From an uncultured Verrucomicrobiota bacterium (GTDB lineage Bacteria; Verrucomicrobiota; Kiritimatiellia; RFP12; UBA1067): DNA of 8,260 bases. Shown here in pieces: positions 1 to 6,435 of the stretch (position 1 is the stretch's first letter; each line of letters starts with the position of its first letter). The translations under genes were made by a program, and so were the position numbers. The notes under the pieces were generated by a model that worked only from the letters and a program-made list of their open reading frames with translations, was not told where the DNA came from and did not search any database. The stretch spans positions 1-8,260 of the forward strand of contig CALYTX010000050.1 in the NCBI GenBank assembly GCA_945487985.1, read 5' to 3'.

Positions 1-1
1 C

Positions 2-835
2 AGGAACTGGTGTTGGTTCCATTTTAACTGCGAAAACGTTCTGAGCGACTACCGGCATTTCCATGACTGGGGGGAATTGCCTTCGCGCAAGCAGAATTCC
101 TTCGGCAATTCGGAGATTTTCTACCTGCATTTGAGTGCGCGCAAGGGAGCGTTGAGCGAGGTTTTCACCCTTGAGGAAATCAAATCGCTCCTCGAGCGTT
201 ATTGCGAAGAGACGGTGTCCGACGAGGAACTTGCCGCCTCTTATATTTTGACGAACCGCGAGGAAGTGTGGTTTTTCTACGATGACTCGGTATGGACGCA
301 ATGGTTCAACGGACGCGTGCTGGCGGGCGATGATGAAGGCTACGCCTTTCCGATAGTGGGCGACATCAAGCCTGAATACAATGTTCGCGGCGCGGCGGCA
401 GTGTGCCGGTGCGAGTCGAGCGTGGCGCCGACGGCGGTGGATGCACTTGCCAATCTGACGTGGAGTGCAGCTGCAAAGCCGTTCGGAACTGTCGAAAACT
501 TCGCACTCGAGCGCGATGTCGTCACTGCGCTCAAATCGTTCGTGGTGCCGCGGTCGATGACCAATGTGCGATTGGTTGCGATAGACTCTGTCGGCGGAGA
601 GAACCTTTCCACGGCCGATTTCGGCTGGGTGAACCACATCCGCCATCACCTTGGCGCGTATCTTGAGTACGGTCCGCTGAACGCGCAAGGCTGTTTCTAT
701 TGCTTGCAGCTTCAATCGTGGGAGCATGCGTCGTTTCGCCGCGAGGGCGTCATTTGGCTCAAATACAATTCGGGCAATTGCCGGCGCGGAACCGGCGGTC
801 CCGGCGGGCACGGGGGGACGAGCCATGGACATTGA
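2..835 (+). CDS. Hypothetical protein upstream of a TadE-like gene, 5' end missing
   Basis: The frame is open from base 2, so the start lies outside the window. A TTG at 77 and an out-of-frame ATG at 63 are not needed. The visible 277 residues end at TGA 833-835. I do not recognise the family. The middle contains NVRGAAAVCRCE and a TWSAAAKPFGTVE stretch. Near the C-terminus is a His/Trp-rich block (FGWVNHIRHHLGAYLEYGP, then CFYCLQLQSWEHASFRREG), and the protein ends in a Gly/His-rich tail (GTGGPGGHGGTSHGH). No transmembrane segment is visible in the part present. Its last 11 nt overlap the start of the TadE-like gene, which suggests translational coupling and a shared role, perhaps in a Tad-like pilus or another cell-surface structure. 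That role is inferred from context only. Confidence 0.75.
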   Translation, partial: RNWCWFHFNCENVLSDYRHFHDWGELPSRKQNSFGNSEIFYLHLSARKGALSEVFTLEEIKSLLERYCEETVSDEELAASYILTNREEVWFFYDDSVWTQWFNGRVLAGDDEGYAFPIVGDIKPEYNVRGAAAVCRCESSVAPTAVDALANLTWSAAAKPFGTVENFALERDVVTALKSFVVPRSMTNVRLVAIDSVGGENLSTADFGWVNHIRHHLGAYLEYGPLNAQGCFYCLQLQSWEHASFRREGVIWLKYNSGNCRRGTGGPGGHGGTSHGH

Positions 836-1141
836 CCGGAAGATCCTCTCGCGTTCTATGCGCGCTCAGGCGCTCGTCGAGCTGGCCATCGGCATGTTCG
901 CCTGTCCGGGCTTTTTGCCTTCGTTCACTTCATTACTCTTGCCGGCCGCGAGCAACGGACGATTCGTGCACGCGCCAGGAAGGGGGCATTGAACGGTTTT
1001 GGTGGAGATGAATCCTATTCTTCCGCCTACGGGGGCGGAACGATTGCCGTTTCTGCGCTGGCGGCGGACGTGATTTTCGGCTCTTCCGAAGTAAGCGTGC
1101 GCGAAGAGGTGCATATCCCGGTGATGACAGTGCCGGAGTGA
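825..1141 (+). pseudogene. TadE-like pseudopilin, interrupted by a single frameshift
   Basis: The frame starting at ATG 825 gives MDIDRKILSRSMRAQALVELAIGMFA and then runs out of sense to a stop at 990-992. The frame beginning at base 902 continues sensibly: LSGLFAFVHFITLLAGREQ, a basic stretch, a Gly/Ser-rich part, then VREEVHIPVMTVPE and TGA 1139-1141. Joined, these give about 105 residues: a short polar head, a QALVELA motif, one hydrophobic helix (about residues 15-41) and a small extracytoplasmic domain. This is the usual architecture of TadE-like minor pseudopilins of type IVb (Tad/Flp) pili or related secretion systems. Loss of one C from a run at 900-902 (GCCCTG to GCCTG) would explain the break. 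It may be a true mutation or a sequence error. The gene overlaps the preceding one by 11 nt and ends 24 nt before the peptidase gene. Confidence 0.7.
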
Positions 1142-1165
1142 AAACCGCGGAAAGGACGACGGGGA

Positions 1166-2314
1166 ATGAAAGATAATCCTTTTGTAGCGCGTCTTGGCTT
1201 GTTTTTCGACGATTTGCGCAGACAGCGAATCGACGGCGCTGCGGTATTCAGCGAGGCGAACATCAAGGCGCTGACCGGGATCGAATGCGATAATGCATGC
1301 CTGTTTGTCATGCCTGCGCGGCCGGGCGGCGAAGAGAAGGACGAGGTTGAGTTTTTCACCGATTTCCGCTATGTGCCGATGGTGCATCGCCTCGCGCCTT
1401 GGTTAAAGGTCCGCGATATCAAAGCTTTCAGCGGCAAAACGCCATTGACGATCGGCCGGCGGACATTCCGGAGGGTTGGATTCGAAAGTTCGATTCCGCA
1501 CGCAAAATACGCCTTGCTTGCGAAAGTTTTTCCTGGATTTGACTTGCCGCATTCAGCAAAAGTCTATATGGCGGAAAATCCCCAGTCGCATCTTGCTCCG
1601 GGAGCGGAGTTTATCGACGTCCTTCCGGGAATCAATAAATTGCGTGCGGTGAAAACAAAAGACGAACTTGACTGCGTGCGCGCCGCTGCGGCACTAAACG
1701 ATGTTGTCTGGACAGAGGCGCGCAACCGCTTCCGCCCGGGGATGACCGAGCGGGAAATGGCGCGCATCATCAAGCATTTGATGATTGACAAGGGCGATGG
1801 CGAAGCGTTCTCGACGATAGTATCGGTGGGGAAGAACGCCGCCGAATGCCATCACATGCCGGACGATACCGTATGGAACGGTTGCGAGCCGGTGCTCGTT
1901 GACATGGGCGTGAAACTCGACGGATATTGCTCGGACATGACTCGCAACATCGTCCCGGATCGTCAGTCGAGCCTCTACCGCAAAATCTATTCGCTCGTCC
2001 TGGAGGCTAATCGCCGCGCCATTGCAGCGGTCAGGCCGGGAATGAAAGCTTCCGACCTTGACGGGGTTGCGCGCCGCTATCTTGCGAAAGCGGGTTTCGG
2101 CAAAAAGTTCGGCCATTCGCTGGGACATGGCGTGGGCATTGAAATCCACGAAGCGCCTGTTGTCGGCAAGCGTTCGCAATATGTGCTCGAAAAGGGGATG
2201 GTGGTAACGATTGAGCCTGGACTTTACATCGAAGGCGTTCTCGGCGTTCGCATTGAAGATCTGGTAATCGTCGGCGATAAGGGCGCTGAGGTGATTTCCA
2301 GTTCGGCCAAGTGA
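1166..2314 (+). CDS. M24 family Xaa-Pro aminopeptidase/dipeptidase
   Basis: Intact 382-residue cytoplasmic metallopeptidase of the pita-bread M24B group, which removes residues next to proline from peptides. Residues 1 to about 155 form the creatinase-like N-terminal domain (ANIKALTGIE at 31-40, FFTDFRYVP at 63-71). Residues about 160-380 form the catalytic domain. The expected dinuclear metal ligands are all present: D246 (VLVDMG), D257 (YCSDMTR), H321 (GHSLGHGVG), E350 (TIEPG) and E364 (VRIED). The auxiliary histidines are H229/H230 (NAAECHH) and H328 (EIHEAP). Length and motif order match PepP/PepQ-like enzymes, but specificity cannot be read from sequence. The start is chosen because the N-terminal domain begins there and AAGGA lies about 10 nt upstream. 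It begins 24 nt after the TadE-like gene and may share its transcript, but a housekeeping role in peptide turnover is more likely than a pilus role. Confidence 0.93.
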   Translation: MKDNPFVARLGLFFDDLRRQRIDGAAVFSEANIKALTGIECDNACLFVMPARPGGEEKDEVEFFTDFRYVPMVHRLAPWLKVRDIKAFSGKTPLTIGRRTFRRVGFESSIPHAKYALLAKVFPGFDLPHSAKVYMAENPQSHLAPGAEFIDVLPGINKLRAVKTKDELDCVRAAAALNDVVWTEARNRFRPGMTEREMARIIKHLMIDKGDGEAFSTIVSVGKNAAECHHMPDDTVWNGCEPVLVDMGVKLDGYCSDMTRNIVPDRQSSLYRKIYSLVLEANRRAIAAVRPGMKASDLDGVARRYLAKAGFGKKFGHSLGHGVGIEIHEAPVVGKRSQYVLEKGMVVTIEPGLYIEGVLGVRIEDLVIVGDKGAEVISSSAK

Positions 2315-2324
2315 TTGTCCGTAC

Positions 2325-2339
2325 CTGGCGTTTCGCCAG
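2325..2339. terminator. Hairpin between convergent genes, possible weak terminator
   Basis: CTGGCG, a TTT loop and CGCCAG form a perfect 6-bp GC-rich stem 11 nt after the peptidase stop and 64 nt beyond the thioesterase stop on the other strand. There is no immediate T-run on either side, so intrinsic termination is uncertain. Its position between two converging genes fits a bidirectional 3' end. Confidence 0.4.
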
Positions 2340-2403
2340 TATGGTGCACACGAGTTCGTTATTTTAAGCCGTTGTCAGGCCGGGAAGTCCAGGACGCTAA
2401 CCA

Positions 2404-3162
2404 TCATTCTTCCTCGCACGCCATAGAGCCGTTCCAGCGCGTCCGGGCGAGTACGTGATCGCGTCCGTCCGGCGATGAAATGCGATGGATAAAAACGCCG
2501 GGTTCGACTTCGACGCCCTCGGCGCGGACTTCGTTGCCAGCCACCGCTTCGGAGCGGAAGATGATCTCGAAGTCCGAGCAGCGCCCTTTCCCCTCCGGAA
2601 CGGTCTCAAGAAGCCACTCGACGTAGTGGACGTTGTTTACATGGTGGTTGAGGTCGATGTCGACGCGTCGAGCGCGGAAGGTTTGCGCATCCGTGGCCTC
2701 ATGGCAGTTCCAACGCAATCTGGAAAACGGTGCGTTGCCGAATACCGGCGGGCAGGACGTATCTACGCACGCTAAGACTGAAGGCGGAATTGCGACGACT
2801 TTCCGGCTTGACAGGTTGATGAGCATCCACTCGCTCGTCGCGATGCCGCACCGGGCGCCGTCGGCGGACCGGATCTCGAAGTCGCGAGCGGCGACGATGC
2901 GATGTCCGCCGCTGGGCCAGGTGGCGACGACGACTGGTTCCTCCCATCGGGGATAGCGGTCTATCTTCACCCGCATCCGCGTGAGCACCCAGGAGATGGT
3001 TTCGCCGGCGGTATCGAAGTCCGACCGGGAGAACGCTAAGGCCTTCGCGTTCAGGCTTGCCGCCTCCTGAAGATAATTGCAAATCGCAGGCAGGGTAGCC
3101 TCGCCGTTGGCGCCGCATTCATAGGACCTGACCTGGAAATTGTATTCACGGCCTGTCATCAT
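2404..3162 (-). CDS. FatA-type acyl-ACP thioesterase
   Basis: Intact 252-residue cytoplasmic protein with the double hot-dog layout of bacterial acyl-ACP thioesterases, which release free fatty acids from acyl carrier protein. The N-terminal hot-dog is about residues 4-130, with GREYNFQVRSYECGANGEA at the start and an ETISWVLTRMRVKIDRYP block typical of the family. The C-terminal hot-dog is about 155-248 and contains DIDLNHHVNNVHYVEWLLE. By alignment from memory with plant FatB, the catalytic residues are D170, N172 and H174, with E205 (FRSEA) as the fourth residue; all are present. Two ATGs are adjacent (3160-3162 and 3157-3159), and either could be the start; no strong ribosome site is visible. 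An extended -10 promoter lies about 95 nt upstream. It is transcribed alone, facing the M24 gene. Acyl chain preference cannot be inferred. Confidence 0.9.
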   Translation of the reverse strand: MMTGREYNFQVRSYECGANGEATLPAICNYLQEAASLNAKALAFSRSDFDTAGETISWVLTRMRVKIDRYPRWEEPVVVATWPSGGHRIVAARDFEIRSADGARCGIATSEWMLINLSSRKVVAIPPSVLACVDTSCPPVFGNAPFSRLRWNCHEATDAQTFRARRVDIDLNHHVNNVHYVEWLLETVPEGKGRCSDFEIIFRSEAVAGNEVRAEGVEVEPGVFIHRISSPDGRDHVLARTRWNGSMACEEE

Positions 3163-3255
3163 GGCTTTTGTCCGTTGGATCAGAATGGTGTATGCATGAC
3201 CGCGGCAAGTCTTCTCTTTTCACGCTTGAATTTCCGCGATATTGCAAGTGCGGGT

Positions 3256-3261
3256 ATTATA
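3256..3261 (-). promoter_or_regulatory. Extended -10 promoter for the thioesterase gene
   Basis: The minus strand reads TGCTATAAT, a perfect TATAAT preceded by the TG of an extended -10. No good -35 is seen at 16-18 bp, as expected for extended -10 promoters. Transcription would start near 3249, giving a 5' leader of about 87 nt before the ATG at 3162. Confidence 0.6.
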
Positions 3262-3328
3262 GCAGATTTTCGCCAACCGCCACTACTCAAAGGTTGTAGG
3301 TTGTCGGGCAGGGGCGAGTTCGCCGCGG

Positions 3329-3388
3329 GAAAGGTGTGAAAGTGAAAGGTGTGAAAGGTGTGAAAAGTTTGAAAGGTGTGGAAAGCGG
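3329..3388. repeat. Degenerate 9-nt tandem repeat, unit GAAAGGTGT
   Basis: Reading the plus strand, units are GAAAGGTGT (3329-3337), a short GAAAGT (3338-3343), GAAAGGTGT (3344-3352), GAAAGGTGT (3353-3361), GAAAAGTTT (3362-3370), GAAAGGTGT (3371-3379) and a decayed GGAAAGCGG (3380-3388). The repeat lies in the non-coding stretch between the thioesterase promoter and the end of the glycoside hydrolase gene. Units are too short and lack spacers, so it is not a CRISPR array. A related purine-rich motif occurs near 8015-8034. The remaining sequence of the 3163-3520 gap shows only the promoter and a weak hairpin. Confidence 0.85.
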
Positions 3389-3487
3389 GAAGGATGTGAT
3401 TGTAAATAGTTGAACCGCTTGCGCGCAATGATGTTGATATGGTAAACGATTGTATGGACGCGCAGAATGATGCGAACGGGTCTATTT

Positions 3488-3506
3488 AAAGCAACACCTG
3501 CTTTTT
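3488..3506. terminator. Weak hairpin after the glycoside hydrolase gene
   Basis: AAAGCA, loop ACACC and TGCTTT form a 6-bp stem 17 nt beyond the glycoside hydrolase stop. The T-run (to 3506) lies on the plus-strand side, while on the minus strand, where the operon is read, the stem is followed by A residues. Its use as the operon terminator is therefore doubtful. Confidence 0.25.
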
Positions 3507-3520
3507 GGCTATTGCGTCGC

Positions 3521-5206
3521 TCATGGCCGCGATATCGGCAGGATGAATGTCATATAGCTATTCGACGGGATGGCAATTGCTAAAGTCTGTCTTTCCGCAT
3601 CGGCAAACTCGTTTGTTTCCTCCATGCGCCACGGCTTGGGTTCACCGGGTCTCGCATGAAGTTTTACCTTCTCGGCCGGACAGGATACCGCGCGAATTTG
3701 CGCTTTGCCAGCTGGGCTGAATCCCGTAAGCCCGATTTTGAAAGTCTGCGCTTCATCGCGCGAATTCGCACAGAGGATTGCAAGCGATGTCCGCTCCGGA
3801 TTTGTCGCCGCCACCCATTGTACTCCCTTTTCGCGTCCATCGTAGTAAAGCGCGCTTGCCCAGCTACCCCGATAGTCCCTGATTCCGCGCGCGAGCAGCG
3901 ACTCCTTGATTCCTTGATTGCCGTTCGCACCGGAATTCAGAATCACTGGATGATCGACGAGCGCATCGGTGTAAAGACGAAAAAGAGGCCCCGAAGGCCC
4001 AAGCTCGATGCGCGCACGCCCATTGCCATTATCGTCGGGATAATTCTTGCACTTCCCATCCCACTGAACCTGCCACTCCTTGCCGTCGGAGACGTAAAAT
4101 CCACCCGACAGCGAGCCGATGCAATGGTTGCACACCCCGTCCACTTCGGGACGCGTCAACACGGTCAGCATGTAGTGCGCCTTCCAGAGTGCCGAAAAGA
4201 ACATCTGGTGGCAGCGGTTGTCCTCATCGGACCGTTCACGCCATTCTGTTATCCATGCCTTCTTGTCCTTGATCTCGGGATACACCTTGGCGAAATTGGC
4301 AATTCGGTGAAAGCCGCTCAAGGAACATCCGTAAGCGGCGTTGGCACCGTAGAAATGGTAGATAACATGTGTAATGTCTTCCAACACCGGCTTCATCGCC
4401 GCGACAAACCGCCCGGACCACTGATTGAGGCGGCTTAACGAGAATTCGCCCTTCGCCTCGCACCATGTCATGTCCTCGCACCGAGCACGGACGGCGGCGA
4501 TATCGGGGTCGTTCTGGCGATACTCGGCGAGCGGCATTCCGATTTTCGCATCGGGCCAAATCTTCTTCATCTCCGGTACGATTTCGCACCAACGCCTTCC
4601 GTACACCTCGGGATCTTTTCCCCAGTACGGCTCGTTGCCGAGTTCGAAACCAGCAACCTGGTCCGCAAATCCGTTGTCTCGAATCCACCGCAAGTAGTCG
4701 CAAACCGTTTTTTTGACGATTCCGATTTCGCTTGTGTTCACTCCCTTGGCGACATCGGTCCAAACGCGATATTGCTCAAGGCAGAGAAAAACCTTCATAC
4801 CGTGCTTCTTGCGGAACGAAAACCAGACCTTCGGATCGTCGACAAGCCCTTCGCTGCGGCCAAAGCGCTTGCGGATGGTCTTGCGTTCTTCATCCGACCT
4901 CGCCTGCGCGAAGGCCATGCCGATTTGCCACCTGTCCAAGGAGTTCCATTCCTTGACAAGCCGCGCTCCGCCATCGCGCAAGGCCGCCGCGAGCTCGTCG
5001 CCGCACTCATGCCACAAGGCATGAGCCAGCGCATCGTTGAATTCAAGCATCGACCCCGCGTAGCCAAGGACTGGCGCGGCAGACGTTTCACGAAGGTCTC
5101 GAATGAAATCCTTGGACGGATCGATTCGAAGCGCAAACGGCTCCGCCAGGGACACCCCGCAAAGCATCAAACCTGCACCTAACGAAAGAAAAGTCCTCTT
5201 TGCCAT
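3521..5206 (-). CDS. Secreted clan GH-A glycoside hydrolase, family unassigned
   Basis: I chose the ATG at 5206 (561 residues), not the in-frame ATG at 5236. GGAG sits 5 nt upstream of it, and the protein then opens with a clean signal peptide (MAKRTFLSLGAGLMLCGVSLA, cleaved before EPF). Residues about 25-400 look like a (beta/alpha)8 barrel. E192 in ELGNEP fits the strand-4 acid/base. HFY at 284-286 fits the conserved His/Tyr before strand 7, and E321 in AWITEW fits the nucleophile. The 129-residue spacing suits retaining GH-A families such as GH39, GH51 or GH79. Residues about 410-560 look like a C-terminal beta-sandwich ending SYMTFILPI. I cannot assign a family. The neighbouring CE15 esterase suggests a plant hemicellulose substrate such as xylan with arabinose or glucuronate branches. 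It is the last gene of the cluster, 164 nt after the esterase. Confidence 0.85.
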   Translation of the reverse strand: MAKRTFLSLGAGLMLCGVSLAEPFALRIDPSKDFIRDLRETSAAPVLGYAGSMLEFNDALAHALWHECGDELAAALRDGGARLVKEWNSLDRWQIGMAFAQARSDEERKTIRKRFGRSEGLVDDPKVWFSFRKKHGMKVFLCLEQYRVWTDVAKGVNTSEIGIVKKTVCDYLRWIRDNGFADQVAGFELGNEPYWGKDPEVYGRRWCEIVPEMKKIWPDAKIGMPLAEYRQNDPDIAAVRARCEDMTWCEAKGEFSLSRLNQWSGRFVAAMKPVLEDITHVIYHFYGANAAYGCSLSGFHRIANFAKVYPEIKDKKAWITEWRERSDEDNRCHQMFFSALWKAHYMLTVLTRPEVDGVCNHCIGSLSGGFYVSDGKEWQVQWDGKCKNYPDDNGNGRARIELGPSGPLFRLYTDALVDHPVILNSGANGNQGIKESLLARGIRDYRGSWASALYYDGREKGVQWVAATNPERTSLAILCANSRDEAQTFKIGLTGFSPAGKAQIRAVSCPAEKVKLHARPGEPKPWRMEETNEFADAERQTLAIAIPSNSYMTFILPISRP

Positions 5207-5274
5207 ATCATCTCCATTTACCTGTCTTTGCAGCAAAAACGCAAGTCTTCCTTTTCGCCGCCGCTAGATTACGG

Positions 5275-5295
5275 GGAGACAAAAACAACGTCTCC
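5275..5295. other. Hairpin in the esterase-hydrolase intergenic gap
   Basis: GGAGAC (5275-5280), a 9-nt A-rich loop and GTCTCC (5290-5295) form a perfect 6-bp stem inside the 164-nt gap between two genes of the same operon. No T-run follows on the minus strand. It could be an RNA processing or stability element, or chance. I see no clear promoter or small gene in the rest of this gap. Confidence 0.35.
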
Positions 5296-5370
5296 GATAC
5301 GTCTGATCTAATGCAAAACCACACTCACCCTCTTGAACCGCAGGATTCCTCTTGTCGTTTCTTTGACTGG

Positions 5371-6423
5371 TCACGGAGCCCTTGTCCAGCCATGCTTTCC
5401 GGCGAAATCGAGATAGACCTTCCAGTCCTCCGGAGTGAGACCGTGCTTGCCCTCCCGTATGTGATAATTGCAGCGCGACTTGTCTTTCCACGCTTCGCGT
5501 GCAAGAAAGAATGAAGCCATTTCACCGGGAGGACATGCCCACGAATCCTCCCAGGCGCTACCGACGGCAATAAGGCGGGGCGCAACTGCCCCGAGCAGCC
5601 AATGCTGATCGAAGGGCAGCTCGTAGTCCTTGCCCGACCACTTCTCGCGGCACTGCGGAGCGAACCAGTGAGGGAAAACGCGGGTGATGCGCTCGATCGT
5701 CTCGCCGCCAAGATTGCGCGTCGCCATCCGTGCGCCGAAGAGTCCGGAACACGTCGGACACACCATGGCGAAGCGCTCGTCTGTCGCGGCTGCCCAAAGC
5801 GCGGTCTTTCCGAGACGCGAAAGACCGACGACGGCAAACTTCGTCTTGTCGGCCCACGGCTGTGTTTCGAGCCAATCGACGCATCGACTCGCCGCATGTG
5901 CCCAAGTCGAGATGGCGCCCCAAGAGTTGGACGCGCGCTCAATGCCGTCGAGAACATGCGCATCGTCTTTCAGGACATCATCCACGTTGAAGGTCATCGT
6001 TGCGTAGCCGCGCGGCACAATGATATCCACGGGCCAGCGAGAATCCTTGCCCTTGTGCGCCAGGAGAAAATCACGAATCGGCGTCGGGAAGCCCGGCATC
6101 ACGAAAACGGGGAACGGTCCCTCGCCATCCGGCACGTATGCCGTTGCGGTGAAGTTGGTAGTGCCGAGCGGCGTCGGGGTGTTGATGCGCACCGTCAACC
6201 GTCGCGATGCTGGCGTATCGATTTTTTCTTCACGGAGAATCTTCTCCTCGCGTATGAAGCCGGAAAAATCCGGTTGAACCCCATAGACGTTCTCGGAAAA
6301 GAACTCGATAACCCGTGCGCGGTCTTTGACGAGCTTCGGCGCGCGCGAGCCCGGCTGTGTCTCCTCTACAGCAAACGAGGTGCCGGCGGCCAGAATCAAC
6401 GAGGCGAATAGAATTCTATGCAT
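5371..6423 (-). CDS. Secreted CE15 glucuronoyl-esterase-like hydrolase
   Basis: Intact 350 residues with a signal peptide (MHRILFASLILAAGTSFA, then VEE) and an alpha/beta-hydrolase fold. Family CE15 cleaves esters of 4-O-methyl-glucuronic acid in xylan, including lignin-carbohydrate links. Seen: the nucleophile motif GLSRLGKTALW with S202, and K206 four residues later, matching the uronate-binding Lys of the family. DERF follows at 215-218, then LPFDQHWLL (269-277), SAWEDSWACPPGE (289-301) and catalytic H327 in REGKHGLTPEDW. The usual acid, 23 residues after Ser, is Cys here (C225 in CPTCSG). D293 is the likely substitute, at the alternative acid position reported for some bacterial CE15 enzymes. 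GGGAG lies 6 nt before the ATG, and the gene starts 12 nt after the beta-helix stop, so the two are co-transcribed. Activity on another ester is possible. Confidence 0.87.
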   Translation of the reverse strand: MHRILFASLILAAGTSFAVEETQPGSRAPKLVKDRARVIEFFSENVYGVQPDFSGFIREEKILREEKIDTPASRRLTVRINTPTPLGTTNFTATAYVPDGEGPFPVFVMPGFPTPIRDFLLAHKGKDSRWPVDIIVPRGYATMTFNVDDVLKDDAHVLDGIERASNSWGAISTWAHAASRCVDWLETQPWADKTKFAVVGLSRLGKTALWAAATDERFAMVCPTCSGLFGARMATRNLGGETIERITRVFPHWFAPQCREKWSGKDYELPFDQHWLLGAVAPRLIAVGSAWEDSWACPPGEMASFFLAREAWKDKSRCNYHIREGKHGLTPEDWKVYLDFAGKHGWTRAP

Positions 6424-6435
6424 AACACTCCCTTC

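Noticed and set aside
900..920. Programmed -1 frameshift in the TadE-like gene at C TTT TTG (911-917)
   Set aside because: The direction fits -1, but the tRNA re-pairing would be poor, and the upstream frame already departs from a typical pilin helix (ACPG) before this site; a single-base loss near 901 explains it better.
866..1387. Minus-strand open frame of 173 codons across the TadE-like gene and peptidase start
   Set aside because: It spans two plus-strand genes and an intergenic gap and has low-complexity Arg/His-rich translation.
1694..2179. Minus-strand open frame opposite the M24 peptidase
   Set aside because: It lies within the metal-binding core of an intact, confidently identified gene.
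3329..3388. Possible CRISPR array
   Set aside because: Repeat units are 9 nt and contiguous, with no unique spacers and no cas genes.
3180..3428. Minus-strand frame with a HTFHTFHTF-like stretch
   Set aside because: The pattern is simply the translation of the 9-nt tandem repeat, and the frame runs through the thioesterase promoter.
3656..4438. Plus-strand open frame of 260 codons opposite the glycoside hydrolase
   Set aside because: Overlaps the hydrolase's C-terminal half completely and shows no recognisable domain; typical of antisense frames in GC-rich genes.
5602..6411. Plus-strand open frame of 269 codons opposite the CE15 gene
   Set aside because: Composition is Arg/Ala-rich, without motifs; the minus strand has all the CE15 motifs.
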